Below, piece by piece: positions 1-5,962 of a stretch of 8,570 bases of DNA. The notes below the pieces were generated by a model, which did not search any database, had not been told where the DNA came from, and saw only the letters and a program-made list of their open reading frames with translations. A program made the position numbers and the translations under genes. Source of the DNA: an uncultured Alphaproteobacteria bacterium (lineage in GTDB: Bacteria; Pseudomonadota; Alphaproteobacteria; RF32; CAG-239); contig USCF01000039.1 in assembly GCA_900553115.1 (NCBI GenBank), forward strand, positions 1 through 8,570. Reading direction: 5' to 3'. Positions within the stretch are counted from its first letter, which is position 1. Each line of letters opens with the position of its first letter.

Positions 1-2
1 TT

Positions 3-209
3 CCGCCGCCGGAATTTTATGAACGGCAAAAAGAATAAAAGAAAAGCACTTTTGAAAAAATTTATGAAGAGGCTTTAGCGGCCATTCACCAAAAAGATGC
101 GCAGCAAACACCGGCTGACGGCAAAACTGCCGACGTTGCCCAACAAGCCGAACAAGAAGCCGCAAAAACAGCAACTCGATTCTTTATTAAAGCTCCGCAA
201 GAAGAAGCT
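3..209 (+). other. Coding-like 5' extension of the DUF2207 gene, interrupted by an in-frame TAA
   Basis: The frame of the following gene stays open upstream of its first possible start (TTG at 210) back to a TAA at 36-38. Beyond the TAA it continues to the window edge, reading PPPEFYERQKE. The segment after the stop (FEKIYEEALAAIHQK, then Ala/Gln/Glu/Lys-rich) looks like real protein and contains no ATG, GTG or TTG start. No hydrophobic signal peptide is visible. Possible explanations are a nonsense mutation, a sequencing error, or an indel: frame 1 has an ATG at 19 and runs to a TAG at 76-78 across an A6 run at 55-60, where one lost or gained base would join it to this frame. I cannot choose between these from the sequence. 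Confidence 0.5.
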
Positions 210-1874
210 TTGCAAAAACAAGAAGAAAAGATTCCGACTGTCAGCGTAACTTTGCCTAGCGGACGCCGCATTTTGGCTCCGGCCATAGAGCATATTCCAT
301 ATTTTTTAAGCTATATAGACATTCAATCAAACGGCTATATCAAAGTTGAAGACAGCATAACCATTGTAGCCAACGGACAAAAATTTGCCTATGGTTTGAA
401 CCGTGTTTTTCCTAAACGTACTTATTATCAAGGCAAACGCGGTCACCGTATAGAAATTATCCTCAACAGCGTGACCATCAACGGCACCAAAGTTCCGTAC
501 ATCACCGAAGAAAGCGGCCGCGATATTTTGCTAAAACCTAAATATAATCAACCTCTTGAACCTGGTGTTTATACCTATAAATTTGATTATATCATCAACC
601 ATAAACTTCAAAACGCCGACAATCTTATATTTATGGATTGGAATATGACCGGACGCGCTATGAATGCGTTTATAACTTCGGCCAACGCCATTGTTTCTTT
701 GCCGCAAGGATTCGCATTCCGAGATGCAGAAGCCATCATCGGCAAAGGTAAAAATGTCAGCAACCAACGCACAAACGTTTTCAATTTGGCAAAAAATGTT
801 TTGGCTTTTTCCAATAAAACTCCGTTGTTTAACGGTGAAGAGATGAACATTATTACGGTGATGGATAAAAATGTGTTTATCAAAAATTATGATAAAAATT
901 TCAACACATTTTTAAATGATTGGGGCAATATCGTTTACGCCGGACTTGGTTTTACCGCAATTTTGATATCGTTTATCTTGTCGCTTTTCAGCCTAAAAAA
1001 AGAACAGCGCAAAAAATATACCCCTTCTTACAGCGGAGCCTTAATGCGCAGTATTTTAATCGGTAAATTCGACCGTTTGGCATATGTGGCAGAACTTTTG
1101 GATTTATACCGCAAAAACGCCATTGATTTGATATCTGAAAACAACCGTTATTTTTTGGTGGCTAAAAACATCAAAAACAGTAAACTAACCAAAGTAGAGA
1201 AAAAGGCCTTGGGAATTTTGTTTTCACGCAAAAACACACAAATTGAAATCAATGTCACCAACAATTTGAAATTCAAAAAGACACTGCGGATAATTGAAAA
1301 AAGCATCAAAAAACAAATCAAAAAATATCGTCTGATGCAAAATATAGGTTACATAGTTTTCAGCATTATCATGCTTTTATTAACAGAATTTTTCATTGCC
1401 GGAATCAGCATCAATTTGGCGCAAAGCCTAACGGTTATGATATCTTCAAGTTTGTTATACGCTTTTTATATTTGGATTTTGCGCCACAAATTCAAATACC
1501 GTCTAATCGGTCTGCTATTCAAAAGCTTTTCGATTGTGGCCATTATGCTAATTGCCCTATTTTGCAGCATTTATACCGGCATTGTCACTGCTTTGTTGAT
1601 AGTGGCGATGATTGGCACAATTTTTGCTTTTTCACGCATTTTCAGCGAACATAACAACTTTATAAACGACGCCAAAAACGCTGTCGGCAACTTTAGAGAA
1701 TATTTGATTTCTCGCGCCGACGCCATAAATTTGAGCCGAGATTTTATCAATCAGCAATCAAATATTTTTGCGCTTAGCCTTCAAGAATATTTTCCGCCGA
1801 ATGTTTCAAATAAAAACTACTACCGGCTGGATATTGCCGAAAACATAAAGCAAGCTCTAATCGGCGTCATTTAG
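210..1874 (+). CDS. DUF2207-family membrane protein, 5' end uncertain
   Basis: This is a predicted membrane protein of unknown function. The N-terminal part, about residues 27-170, matches the DUF2207 pattern: a sheet-rich extracytoplasmic domain with FLSYIDIQSNGYIKVEDSIT, then a pGvYTYKFDYII strand, then DWNMTGRAMNAF followed by a V-x-LPQG strand. A membrane helix follows at about 240-262. Next comes a basic cytoplasmic stretch (KKEQRKKYTPSYSGALMRSI) and a mixed domain with LTKVEKKALGILF. Hydrophobic helices lie at about 378-402, 407-425 and 440-475, and the C-terminal tail is soluble. The protein is 554 residues from TTG at 210. That start is only the first one available after the upstream stop, and no good Shine-Dalgarno sequence precedes it. 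Family members normally begin with a signal peptide, so the true start is probably upstream or the gene is broken. The family's biochemical role is unknown. Confidence 0.8.
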   Translation: MQKQEEKIPTVSVTLPSGRRILAPAIEHIPYFLSYIDIQSNGYIKVEDSITIVANGQKFAYGLNRVFPKRTYYQGKRGHRIEIILNSVTINGTKVPYITEESGRDILLKPKYNQPLEPGVYTYKFDYIINHKLQNADNLIFMDWNMTGRAMNAFITSANAIVSLPQGFAFRDAEAIIGKGKNVSNQRTNVFNLAKNVLAFSNKTPLFNGEEMNIITVMDKNVFIKNYDKNFNTFLNDWGNIVYAGLGFTAILISFILSLFSLKKEQRKKYTPSYSGALMRSILIGKFDRLAYVAELLDLYRKNAIDLISENNRYFLVAKNIKNSKLTKVEKKALGILFSRKNTQIEINVTNNLKFKKTLRIIEKSIKKQIKKYRLMQNIGYIVFSIIMLLLTEFFIAGISINLAQSLTVMISSSLLYAFYIWILRHKFKYRLIGLLFKSFSIVAIMLIALFCSIYTGIVTALLIVAMIGTIFAFSRIFSEHNNFINDAKNAVGNFREYLISRADAINLSRDFINQQSNIFALSLQEYFPPNVSNKNYYRLDIAENIKQALIGVI

Positions 1875-1888
1875 ACAAACATAGGCCA

Positions 1889-1932
1889 AACAAGAAACAC
1901 GGTTATTATATACAATAGCTGTGTTTTTTGTT
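1889..1932 (+). terminator. Rho-independent terminator after the DUF2207 gene
   Basis: CAAGAAACAC at 1891-1900 pairs with GTGTTTTTTG at 1921-1930 over 10 bp with one G-U, and the stem can extend one or two pairs at each end. The loop is AT-rich. The T-tract forms part of the 3' arm. It lies 15 nt after the TAG stop and ahead of the next promoter, so it separates the two + strand genes. Confidence 0.75.
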
Positions 1933-1970
1933 GTTTAGCGTAAATCATATCATTTTGTTAACGCTATGAC

Positions 1971-1999
1971 TTGACAAAAATTTTATTATCTGTTAAATT
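1971..1999 (+). promoter_or_regulatory. Sigma70-like promoter for the repeat protein gene
   Basis: A consensus -35 box TTGACA (1971-1976) is separated by 17 nt from TAAATT (1994-1999). TG at 1991-1992 gives an extended -10 arrangement. The expected transcription start is near 2006, leaving a leader of about 33 nt before the ATG at 2039. It sits just downstream of the previous terminator. Confidence 0.75.
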
Positions 2000-2038
2000 T
2001 TAATCCTAAATTTTATTATTAATTTAATCCATATTTTT

Positions 2039-3145
2039 ATGATTACACATTTTTTTAAATGGCTGTGGGCGTTAGTAAAACACTTTGGTGTTTTTATCCT
2101 GACCCGACTTGAGGTAAATGACTACTATCTGGTTTTGAACGGCGACCATGAACACATCATGGAACGCTTGAACACCGGAGGTATGAGTGATTTTTCGGCC
2201 AAAGCACAAGAAGCACTGCTAAAACGAGACCGCGCCGATGAAATCGAGGCTTTGTTAAAAAACAAAAAGATTGCCAATACCAGACTTAAACAGCTGGTTA
2301 TTGACCGTAATCAGAGCCATGAAATCGCTTTGTTATGCCAAAAAAATCTTGATGTTCCCGCCTCGGATATTATTCGGCAAGGACACTTTAAAGCGCTTTT
2401 GAGCTTGCTGAAAGAAAATGAAATATCTGAAGAAGATATGACTTATATTCTGCAGAATTTCACCCATTTTCAAATTATGGAGATTCTGGAATATAGAAAT
2501 ATCAAGCTCACCGAGGCTCAGATATTGCTCATTCTTAACCGCGGCAATGACGAAGAAATTGAAAAGATGCTGCATTTAAATGATGTCGCTTTTGATGTCA
2601 CTTTTCCAACTTACGTCCTTGAAACAATTATTGACGGCGGTTATAAAAAAGCCAGCAGTTATCTGGCTGCTTGTTGGCATCTTTCTTCTGAACTGGCTAT
2701 GAAGTATATTCACCGCTACGCTGATGACATAGATATGTTGGATGACTACATATACAACAATTATTATATGTCAGACGCGATTCAGCTGGAAATTGTTAAA
2801 AACTTTAGCCACAGCGCCGTTATGAGTTTGTTGGACTACATTCAAACTCTTTGTGATGAGGCCCAGCTGGCAGTAGTCCAAAAAGGCGATATGGATGAAA
2901 TCAAGCGCTTGATTGACGAACAAAAAGCCTTAAGCGACGACGTTATCAATGCCCTGCTCTTGCGCAATGCTCCAACAGAAATGAAAGCACTGGCCGAATC
3001 CCAAACTTTAAGCACTGCTGTTTTAATGCATTGGATAAATAACTACCGTTTTGACTATGTGGAAACCTATTTGGCCAACCACGATGTCGATCCTAAATTT
3101 TCTGCCCAATTAATGCTAGAAGTTTTGAAACGCACAGTCAAATGA
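2039..3145 (+). CDS. Unrecognised protein of about twelve 27-residue helical repeats
   Basis: I do not recognise this family. A hydrophobic, partly aromatic N-terminus (residues 4-22, FFKWLWALVKHFGVF) could be a membrane anchor or amphipathic helix. From about residue 29 to 357 the protein divides into roughly twelve units of 24-30 residues. Each has a hydrophobic helix, a turn often reading NG, RG or KGD, a second helix ending in L-L, and a turn often carrying L-S or L-T before the next unit. Examples begin at 56 (AQEALLKRDRADEIEALL), 162 (ILLILNRGNDEEIEKML) and 277 (LAVVQKGDMDEIKRLID). This predicts an alpha-solenoid, usually a protein-binding scaffold; that role is inference. The ATG at 2039 has no clear Shine-Dalgarno sequence but fits the promoter position. 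The gene is flanked by its own promoter and terminator, so it is probably monocistronic. Confidence 0.85.
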   Translation: MITHFFKWLWALVKHFGVFILTRLEVNDYYLVLNGDHEHIMERLNTGGMSDFSAKAQEALLKRDRADEIEALLKNKKIANTRLKQLVIDRNQSHEIALLCQKNLDVPASDIIRQGHFKALLSLLKENEISEEDMTYILQNFTHFQIMEILEYRNIKLTEAQILLILNRGNDEEIEKMLHLNDVAFDVTFPTYVLETIIDGGYKKASSYLAACWHLSSELAMKYIHRYADDIDMLDDYIYNNYYMSDAIQLEIVKNFSHSAVMSLLDYIQTLCDEAQLAVVQKGDMDEIKRLIDEQKALSDDVINALLLRNAPTEMKALAESQTLSTAVLMHWINNYRFDYVETYLANHDVDPKFSAQLMLEVLKRTVK

Positions 3146-3152
3146 CAAACTA

Positions 3153-3195
3153 AAAAAACTCTCCTTTCTGTAAAAAGCAGATTGGAGAGTTTTTT
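3153..3195 (+). terminator. Strong intrinsic terminator, possibly bidirectional
   Basis: AAAAAACTCTCC (3153-3164) pairs perfectly with GGAGAGTTTTTT (3184-3195), and the loop contains a further CTG/CAG pairing. On the + strand it closes the repeat protein gene, 7 nt after the TGA. The A-run on the left would give a T-run for - strand transcripts, so it may also back up the pilin terminator. Confidence 0.9.
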
Positions 3196-3200
3196 ATATA

Positions 3201-3237
3201 TAAAAAGAAACGCCCGAGTTAGGAGCAAGGGCGTTTC
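3201..3237 (-). terminator. Intrinsic terminator downstream of the pilin gene
   Basis: GAAACGCCC (3207-3215) and GGGCGTTTC (3229-3237) form a perfect 9-bp GC-rich stem. Read on the - strand it is followed at once by TTTTTA. It lies about 104 nt past the pilin stop codon, so the transcript would carry a long structured 3' UTR. Confidence 0.85.
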
Positions 3238-3242
3238 CGGAG

Positions 3243-3330
3243 AAAGACTGCCGACTATAAGACAATGAGAGTAACGGCAGTTCTTTGGAATATGCGGGCG
3301 GTTTGCAACTAGTATCCCAAACCGTCACGC
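3243..3330 (-). other. Two stable hairpins in the pilin 3' UTR
   Basis: In the - direction after the pilin stop, hairpin A pairs 3318-3330 (CAAACCGTCACGC) with 3294-3305 (GCGGGCGGTTTG) with one bulged A. Hairpin B pairs 3247-3253 (ACTGCCG) with 3275-3281 (CGGCAGT) and extends through AAAG/CTTT across a one-base bulge. Neither is followed by a T-run, and the real terminator comes next. They could stabilise the mRNA or belong to a small RNA cut from the 3' end; both ideas are inference. Confidence 0.55.
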
Positions 3331-3340
3331 TCTTCCAAAC

Positions 3341-4036
3341 TTAGAAGTATTTCAGCATAATACTGCAAACGTTAGTATCACAGTCACATGCGCTAGAGGC
3401 TTCAGCCACGTTATATGGAGTTGCTTGCTCAGAACCACCAACACAAGCATAACCTACCTTGCTAGCAACATTCTTACCTGTACAATTTACTTTATCAAAA
3501 ACATCTTTTGTGTTATCTACTGTTAAAGTACCTGCAGCACCAGCTGCTTTAATGCCAACAAAACCAGACGAATAGCCAGAACCCCAGTCATTTGTGGCCA
3601 AAGTTACACATGCTTCTCTGGTTAAACCTCCCATTGCAACGACAAAGCCTCTATTGGCACCATCATCTGTACCATTATCCAAACCTTTCACTGTGGCTGA
3701 ACTAATAAACACAGGACCTAAGAAAGCGTTTTGCAAAGTTTTTGTTGCAGTTGTCTCACCTTTCTTGGTAGTTTTTTTAATCAATTCGTCTGGTACTACA
3801 CCCATATTGATAGCAGTATCATTAGTCAAACCGCTATAATCATTTTGCTGAGCATAAAGAGTTCTGATATTGGTTACAATCATTGCCAAATTGTCAGCAA
3901 CCTTGTTTGTTTTGAATTTGTTCATTGCTTTTGAATAGCCGGCAATACCACCAACAGACAGTACGCCGATAATAGCAAGTACGCCCAACATTTCTATCAT
4001 TGAACGACCGGATTCTAATTTCTTATAATTATTCAT
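3341..4036 (-). CDS. Type IVb-like prepilin, orphan pilin-family protein
   Basis: This is a prepilin of 231 residues with a short basic leader (MNNYKKLESG) followed by RSMIEMLGVLAIIGVLSVGG. Cleavage by prepilin peptidase is predicted after Gly10, giving the conserved Glu at mature position 5 (residue 15). The mature first residue is Arg, unlike the Phe or Met of most type IV pilins. The hydrophobic helix continues to about residue 34 and serves as membrane anchor and filament core. The C-terminal globular part carries a LTREACVTLATNDWG motif like that of the PilS/TcpA/Bfp-type group. It has six cysteines (143, 185, 198, 217, 219, 224), three of them clustered near the end, suggesting disulfides. 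The Shine-Dalgarno GGAAGAG (4044-4050) is well placed. No pilus assembly genes are adjacent, so it may work with machinery encoded elsewhere. Pilin versus pseudopilin cannot be decided from sequence. Confidence 0.88.
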   Translation of the reverse strand: MNNYKKLESGRSMIEMLGVLAIIGVLSVGGIAGYSKAMNKFKTNKVADNLAMIVTNIRTLYAQQNDYSGLTNDTAINMGVVPDELIKKTTKKGETTATKTLQNAFLGPVFISSATVKGLDNGTDDGANRGFVVAMGGLTREACVTLATNDWGSGYSSGFVGIKAAGAAGTLTVDNTKDVFDKVNCTGKNVASKVGYACVGGSEQATPYNVAEASSACDCDTNVCSIMLKYF

Positions 4037-4070
4037 TGTTTTTCTCTTCCATAATTCTTGTTAAACATAC

Positions 4071-4095
4071 AAAAATAGCTGTCGATAAGACAGCT
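4071..4095 (-). terminator. Terminator-like hairpin inside the pilin leader
   Basis: On the - strand AGCTGTC (4095-4089) pairs perfectly with GACAGCT (4083-4077) across a 5-nt loop and is followed by ATTTTT (4076-4071). It sits 20 nt upstream of the pilin Shine-Dalgarno sequence and about 160 nt after the predicted transcription start. It either attenuates pilin transcription or ends a separate small RNA. Confidence 0.7.
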
Positions 4096-4256
4096 GGAAG
4101 TTCGTAACTACTAATCAAAAAATAGTGTAGCATATTAGCTATAAAGCTTATTCTGCTACCTTCCAGCCATAAGACTAGAAGGCATGCACAAAATTTACGT
4201 TCTTGTACAAAAACGTTTGATTATGAGGCTACGACACCCCAGACAGACTATCGCCT
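4071..4256 (-). promoter_or_regulatory. Structured pilin leader, candidate riboswitch or attenuator
   Basis: In transcript order it contains three elements before the terminator-like hairpin. The first is a GGC/GCC-closed hairpin near the 5' end (4253-4225). The second is a hairpin ACGTTTTT-GTAC-AAGAACGT (4217-4198). The third is a domain in which GCTGGAAG (4167-4160) pairs with CTTCCAGC (4100-4093), enclosing GTAGCA/TGCTAC (4159-4127). The last arm, through AGC, overlaps the 5' arm of the terminator-like hairpin, so the two structures partly exclude each other, as in transcriptional switches. I do not recognise any known riboswitch consensus. A free-standing small RNA is an alternative reading. 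Confidence 0.5.
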
Positions 4257-4261
4257 ATCCA

Positions 4262-4289
4262 ACTATCACGTTAACAAAAATATTTTCAA
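4262..4289 (-). promoter_or_regulatory. Predicted promoter of the pilin leader
   Basis: Read on the - strand, TTGAAA (4289-4284) is followed after 16 nt by GATAGT (4267-4262), fair matches to sigma70 boxes. Transcription would begin near 4256, at the GGATAGG that opens the structured leader. Confidence 0.45.
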
Positions 4290-4356
4290 ATGTAAAGAAG
4301 AATTTAGTCTTATATCTAAAGTAATAGTGCAAGGCATTCCCCACATCTCTCAATGT

Positions 4357-4381
4357 TGTTCTAGGCCTTGTGCCTAGGATG
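4357..4381. repeat. Small palindrome resembling extragenic repeat cores
   Basis: CTAGGC (4361-4366) and GCCTAG (4372-4377) form a stem with a 5-nt loop, extended outward by A-T and G-U pairs. On the - strand it reads TGTCATCCTAGGC and so on. That resembles the TCATCC-led palindromic repeats scattered between genes in several alphaproteobacteria, but copy number cannot be judged from one window. Confidence 0.4.
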
Positions 4382-4406
4382 ACAGGCGTTAAAAACACAA
4401 ACATAA

Positions 4407-4423
4407 AGTTTTGCTGCAAAACT
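4407..4423. repeat. Perfect 17-nt palindrome
   Basis: AGTTTTGC and GCAAAACT flank a single T. Such a compact two-fold symmetric site could be a protein-binding site or a remnant of a larger repeat. No gene start is near enough to call it an operator. Confidence 0.35.
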
Positions 4424-4501
4424 CACAATCCATCAGAAACTCGGATAATAAGGCTAATACGCAAAAATTTATCAGCAAAAAATTGCAGATAGTAGTGTAG
4501 A

Positions 4502-4581
4502 TAGCGTTAAAACCAGAAGAGAGAAAATTTTAGCGTACATTGAGGTACGTGAATTTTCTCTCTTTCGCAGTTTTGGCGCTA
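4502..4581. repeat. 80-nt long hairpin (inverted repeat) behind thyA
   Basis: The outer arms TAGCGTTAAAAC (4502-4513) and GTTTTGGCGCTA (4570-4581) pair fully with two G-U pairs. The inner arms, 4516-4529 and 4552-4565 (core AGAGAGAAAATT with AATTTTCTCTCT), pair over 14 bp. At the tip CGTAC (4534-4538) pairs with GTACG (4545-4549). The nearly continuous stem starts 22 nt past the thyA stop. It has no adjacent T-run, so it is not a classic terminator; a dispersed palindromic element or mRNA 3'-end stabiliser is more likely. Confidence 0.6.
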
Positions 4582-4603
4582 GATGCGCTGCTAGATGTGA
4601 TTT

Positions 4604-5389
4604 TTACACGGCGACTTGCCCTTTAATAGCCCCATAACTCTCATAATTTTGTAACTCAAAATCCTCATATTTAAAGTCATTGATGTCTTTAACTAACGGA
4701 TTTATTTTCATTTTTGGCAGTTTTAACGGCTTGCGCGAAAGCTGCTCACGCACTTGTTCAAAATGGTTGTGATAAATGTGGGTGTCGCCTAATGTGTGGA
4801 TAAATTCACCCAGTTCATAGCCGCAAACTTGTGCAATCATCATCGTCAACAAAGCGTAAGACGCAATATTGAACGGAACGCCTAAAAACATATCACAGCT
4901 GCGCTGATAAAGCATACAGCTCAGTTTATTGTTTGCCACATAAAATTGAAACATCATGTGACACGGTGGCAAATGCATTTGCGCAATTTTACCAACATTC
5001 CATGCCGAAACAATAAGACGGCGGTCATTCGGCGTTTTTTTCAGCTTTTCAATAACCTCGGCAATTTGGTCTATACCCTCGCCGTTCCAGTTGCGCCATT
5101 GCGAACCATAAACCGGCCCCAAATCGCCGTTTTCGTCCGCCCATTCGTTCCAAATACGCACACCGTTTTCTTGCAGATATTTAACATTGGTATCACCTTT
5201 TAAAAACCACAAAAGTTCATAAATAATGCTTTTCAGATGCATTTTCTTGGTGGTCATCAGCGGAAAACCCTCGTTCAAATCAAAACGCATCTGCCGACCA
5301 AACACCGACCGTGTCCCCACGCCGGTTCTATCCATTTTATCCACGCCGTTTTCCATAACATCACGCAGCAAATCCAAATATTGTTGCAT
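4604..5389 (-). CDS. thyA: Thymidylate synthase
   Basis: ThyA converts dUMP and methylene-tetrahydrofolate to dTMP and dihydrofolate in the cytoplasm. At 261 residues it is close to the E. coli length of 264. Visible motifs are [11 protein letters not shown] with the phosphate-binding Arg21, [38 protein letters not shown] (Arg123-Arg124), and the catalytic Cys143 in LPPCH. Also present are [13 protein letters not shown] with Asp166 and Asn174, and GDTHIYHNH with His204 and Tyr206. The C-terminus reads IKGQVAV where family members usually have an IKAPVAV-like end. The ATG directly follows the folA stop (TAA-ATG). Its Shine-Dalgarno GGAGGG lies within the last folA codons, so the two are probably translated in a coupled way. 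Its product dihydrofolate is the FolA substrate. Confidence 0.98.
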   Translation of the reverse strand: MQQYLDLLRDVMENGVDKMDRTGVGTRSVFGRQMRFDLNEGFPLMTTKKMHLKSIIYELLWFLKGDTNVKYLQENGVRIWNEWADENGDLGPVYGSQWRNWNGEGIDQIAEVIEKLKKTPNDRRLIVSAWNVGKIAQMHLPPCHMMFQFYVANNKLSCMLYQRSCDMFLGVPFNIASYALLTMMIAQVCGYELGEFIHTLGDTHIYHNHFEQVREQLSRKPLKLPKMKINPLVKDINDFKYEDFELQNYESYGAIKGQVAV

Positions 5390-5962
5390 TTATTTTCCCT
5401 CCGTCTCTAAATATTGTAGAATTTTTTTAACCACTGATTGCTCCACAAAAGCGCCTTTCAAAAGCCAAATTGTAGTTGTCACATTATCCAATTCAAAATG
5501 GAACGGCAGCGACCTATACTTTTGTTCCATAACCGCCACGCTTTTATCAACCGAAACCGGCTCGCCGGTCAGCCCGCTTTGCAAATCACCGTGATAAACA
5601 CAATCCACCACAATTTCCGGACGCAGCGCCGAATCGGCAAAAAAAGCATCATAAATCGCCGCACCGCCGGAGATATACAAATCTTCGGGATAATCTTTCA
5701 GCTTTTTTATATCCGAAATAACCCGATGATTTTTCACATCAGAAACTTCATAATCGGTTTGCCGCGTCACAACCAAAAATTTTCGATTCGGCAAAGTGCG
5801 ATTCGGAAAACTCTCATAAGTTTTTTTGCCAACCACTAATGTTTGTTCTTTTGTGATATTGCGAAAACGCTTGCTATCAGACGGCACACACCATGGAATA
5901 TCTGCCCCGACACCAATTATATTGTCGCCCTCGTGACGACACCAAATTGCCACTTTAGTCAT
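5390..5962 (-). CDS. folA: Dihydrofolate reductase, divergent, with C-terminal extension
   Basis: DHFR reduces dihydrofolate to tetrahydrofolate with NADPH, recycling the folate oxidised by ThyA. Visible motifs are IIGVGADIPW (Trp24), PSDSKRFR with the acidic active-site Asp29, the NADPH-site VVGKKTYES, RTLPNRKFLVVTR with the glutamate-binding Arg60, and YISGGAAIYDAF with the Gly99-Gly100 pair. The first half aligns well with the family. The second half is divergent, and the protein is 190 residues rather than about 160, with roughly 20 residues beyond the last expected strand (TTTIWLLKG). The start ATG overlaps the end of the upstream HAD gene by 8 nt (ATGACTAA). GGAAGA in that gene's last codons serves as Shine-Dalgarno. 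Confidence 0.95.
   Translation of the reverse strand: MTKVAIWCRHEGDNIIGVGADIPWCVPSDSKRFRNITKEQTLVVGKKTYESFPNRTLPNRKFLVVTRQTDYEVSDVKNHRVISDIKKLKDYPEDLYISGGAAIYDAFFADSALRPEIVVDCVYHGDLQSGLTGEPVSVDKSVAVMEQKYRSLPFHFELDNVTTTIWLLKGAFVEQSVVKKILQYLETEGK
5397..5402 (-). promoter_or_regulatory. thyA ribosome binding site inside folA
   Basis: GGAGGG on the - strand, 7 nt before the thyA ATG, lies entirely within the Glu-Gly codons at the folA C-terminus. The stop and start codons abut, which fixes the thyA start and suggests translational coupling. Confidence 0.8.

Larger units (their letters stand above)
4037..4603. other. 567-bp gene-free stretch between the pilin gene and thyA
   Basis: No convincing coding frame is present on either strand. 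From left to right it holds the pilin Shine-Dalgarno sequence, a structured leader with a terminator-like hairpin, a promoter on the - strand, an 18-nt gapped palindrome, a 17-nt palindrome, and an 80-nt long hairpin just beyond the thyA stop. I see no clear T-tailed terminator directly behind thyA, so termination there may use the long hairpin or Rho. Confidence 0.7.

Noticed and set aside
19..78. 20-residue peptide from ATG 19 as a leader peptide
   Set aside because: It has no hydrophobic core or regulatory pattern and no following attenuator. It was kept only as one possible frame before an indel.
97..252. Small + strand open frame starting at ATG 97
   Set aside because: It is Lys-rich with no Shine-Dalgarno sequence and overlaps a frame with much better protein character that leads into the DUF2207 domain.
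4154..4172. GGAAGGTAGCAG on the - strand, resembling the apical loop of bacterial SRP RNA
   Set aside because: The 5' half of the conserved internal loop (CAGG type) is absent and the loop-closing pairs are weak G-U pairs. The segment is better explained by its pairing with 4093-4100.
4071..4256. 6S RNA, tmRNA or c-di-GMP riboswitch
   Set aside because: The ends do not pair into a 6S-like rod, no tag-coding or acceptor motifs are visible, and the GEMM conserved blocks are missing.
4290..4603. Toxin-antitoxin or defence genes in the thyA-pilin spacer
   Set aside because: No frame of useful length with a ribosome binding site is present; only palindromes are visible.
5226..5839. Open frames on the + strand opposite thyA and folA
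   Set aside because: They are shadows of strongly conserved enzymes on the - strand and have no ribosome binding sites or recognisable domains.
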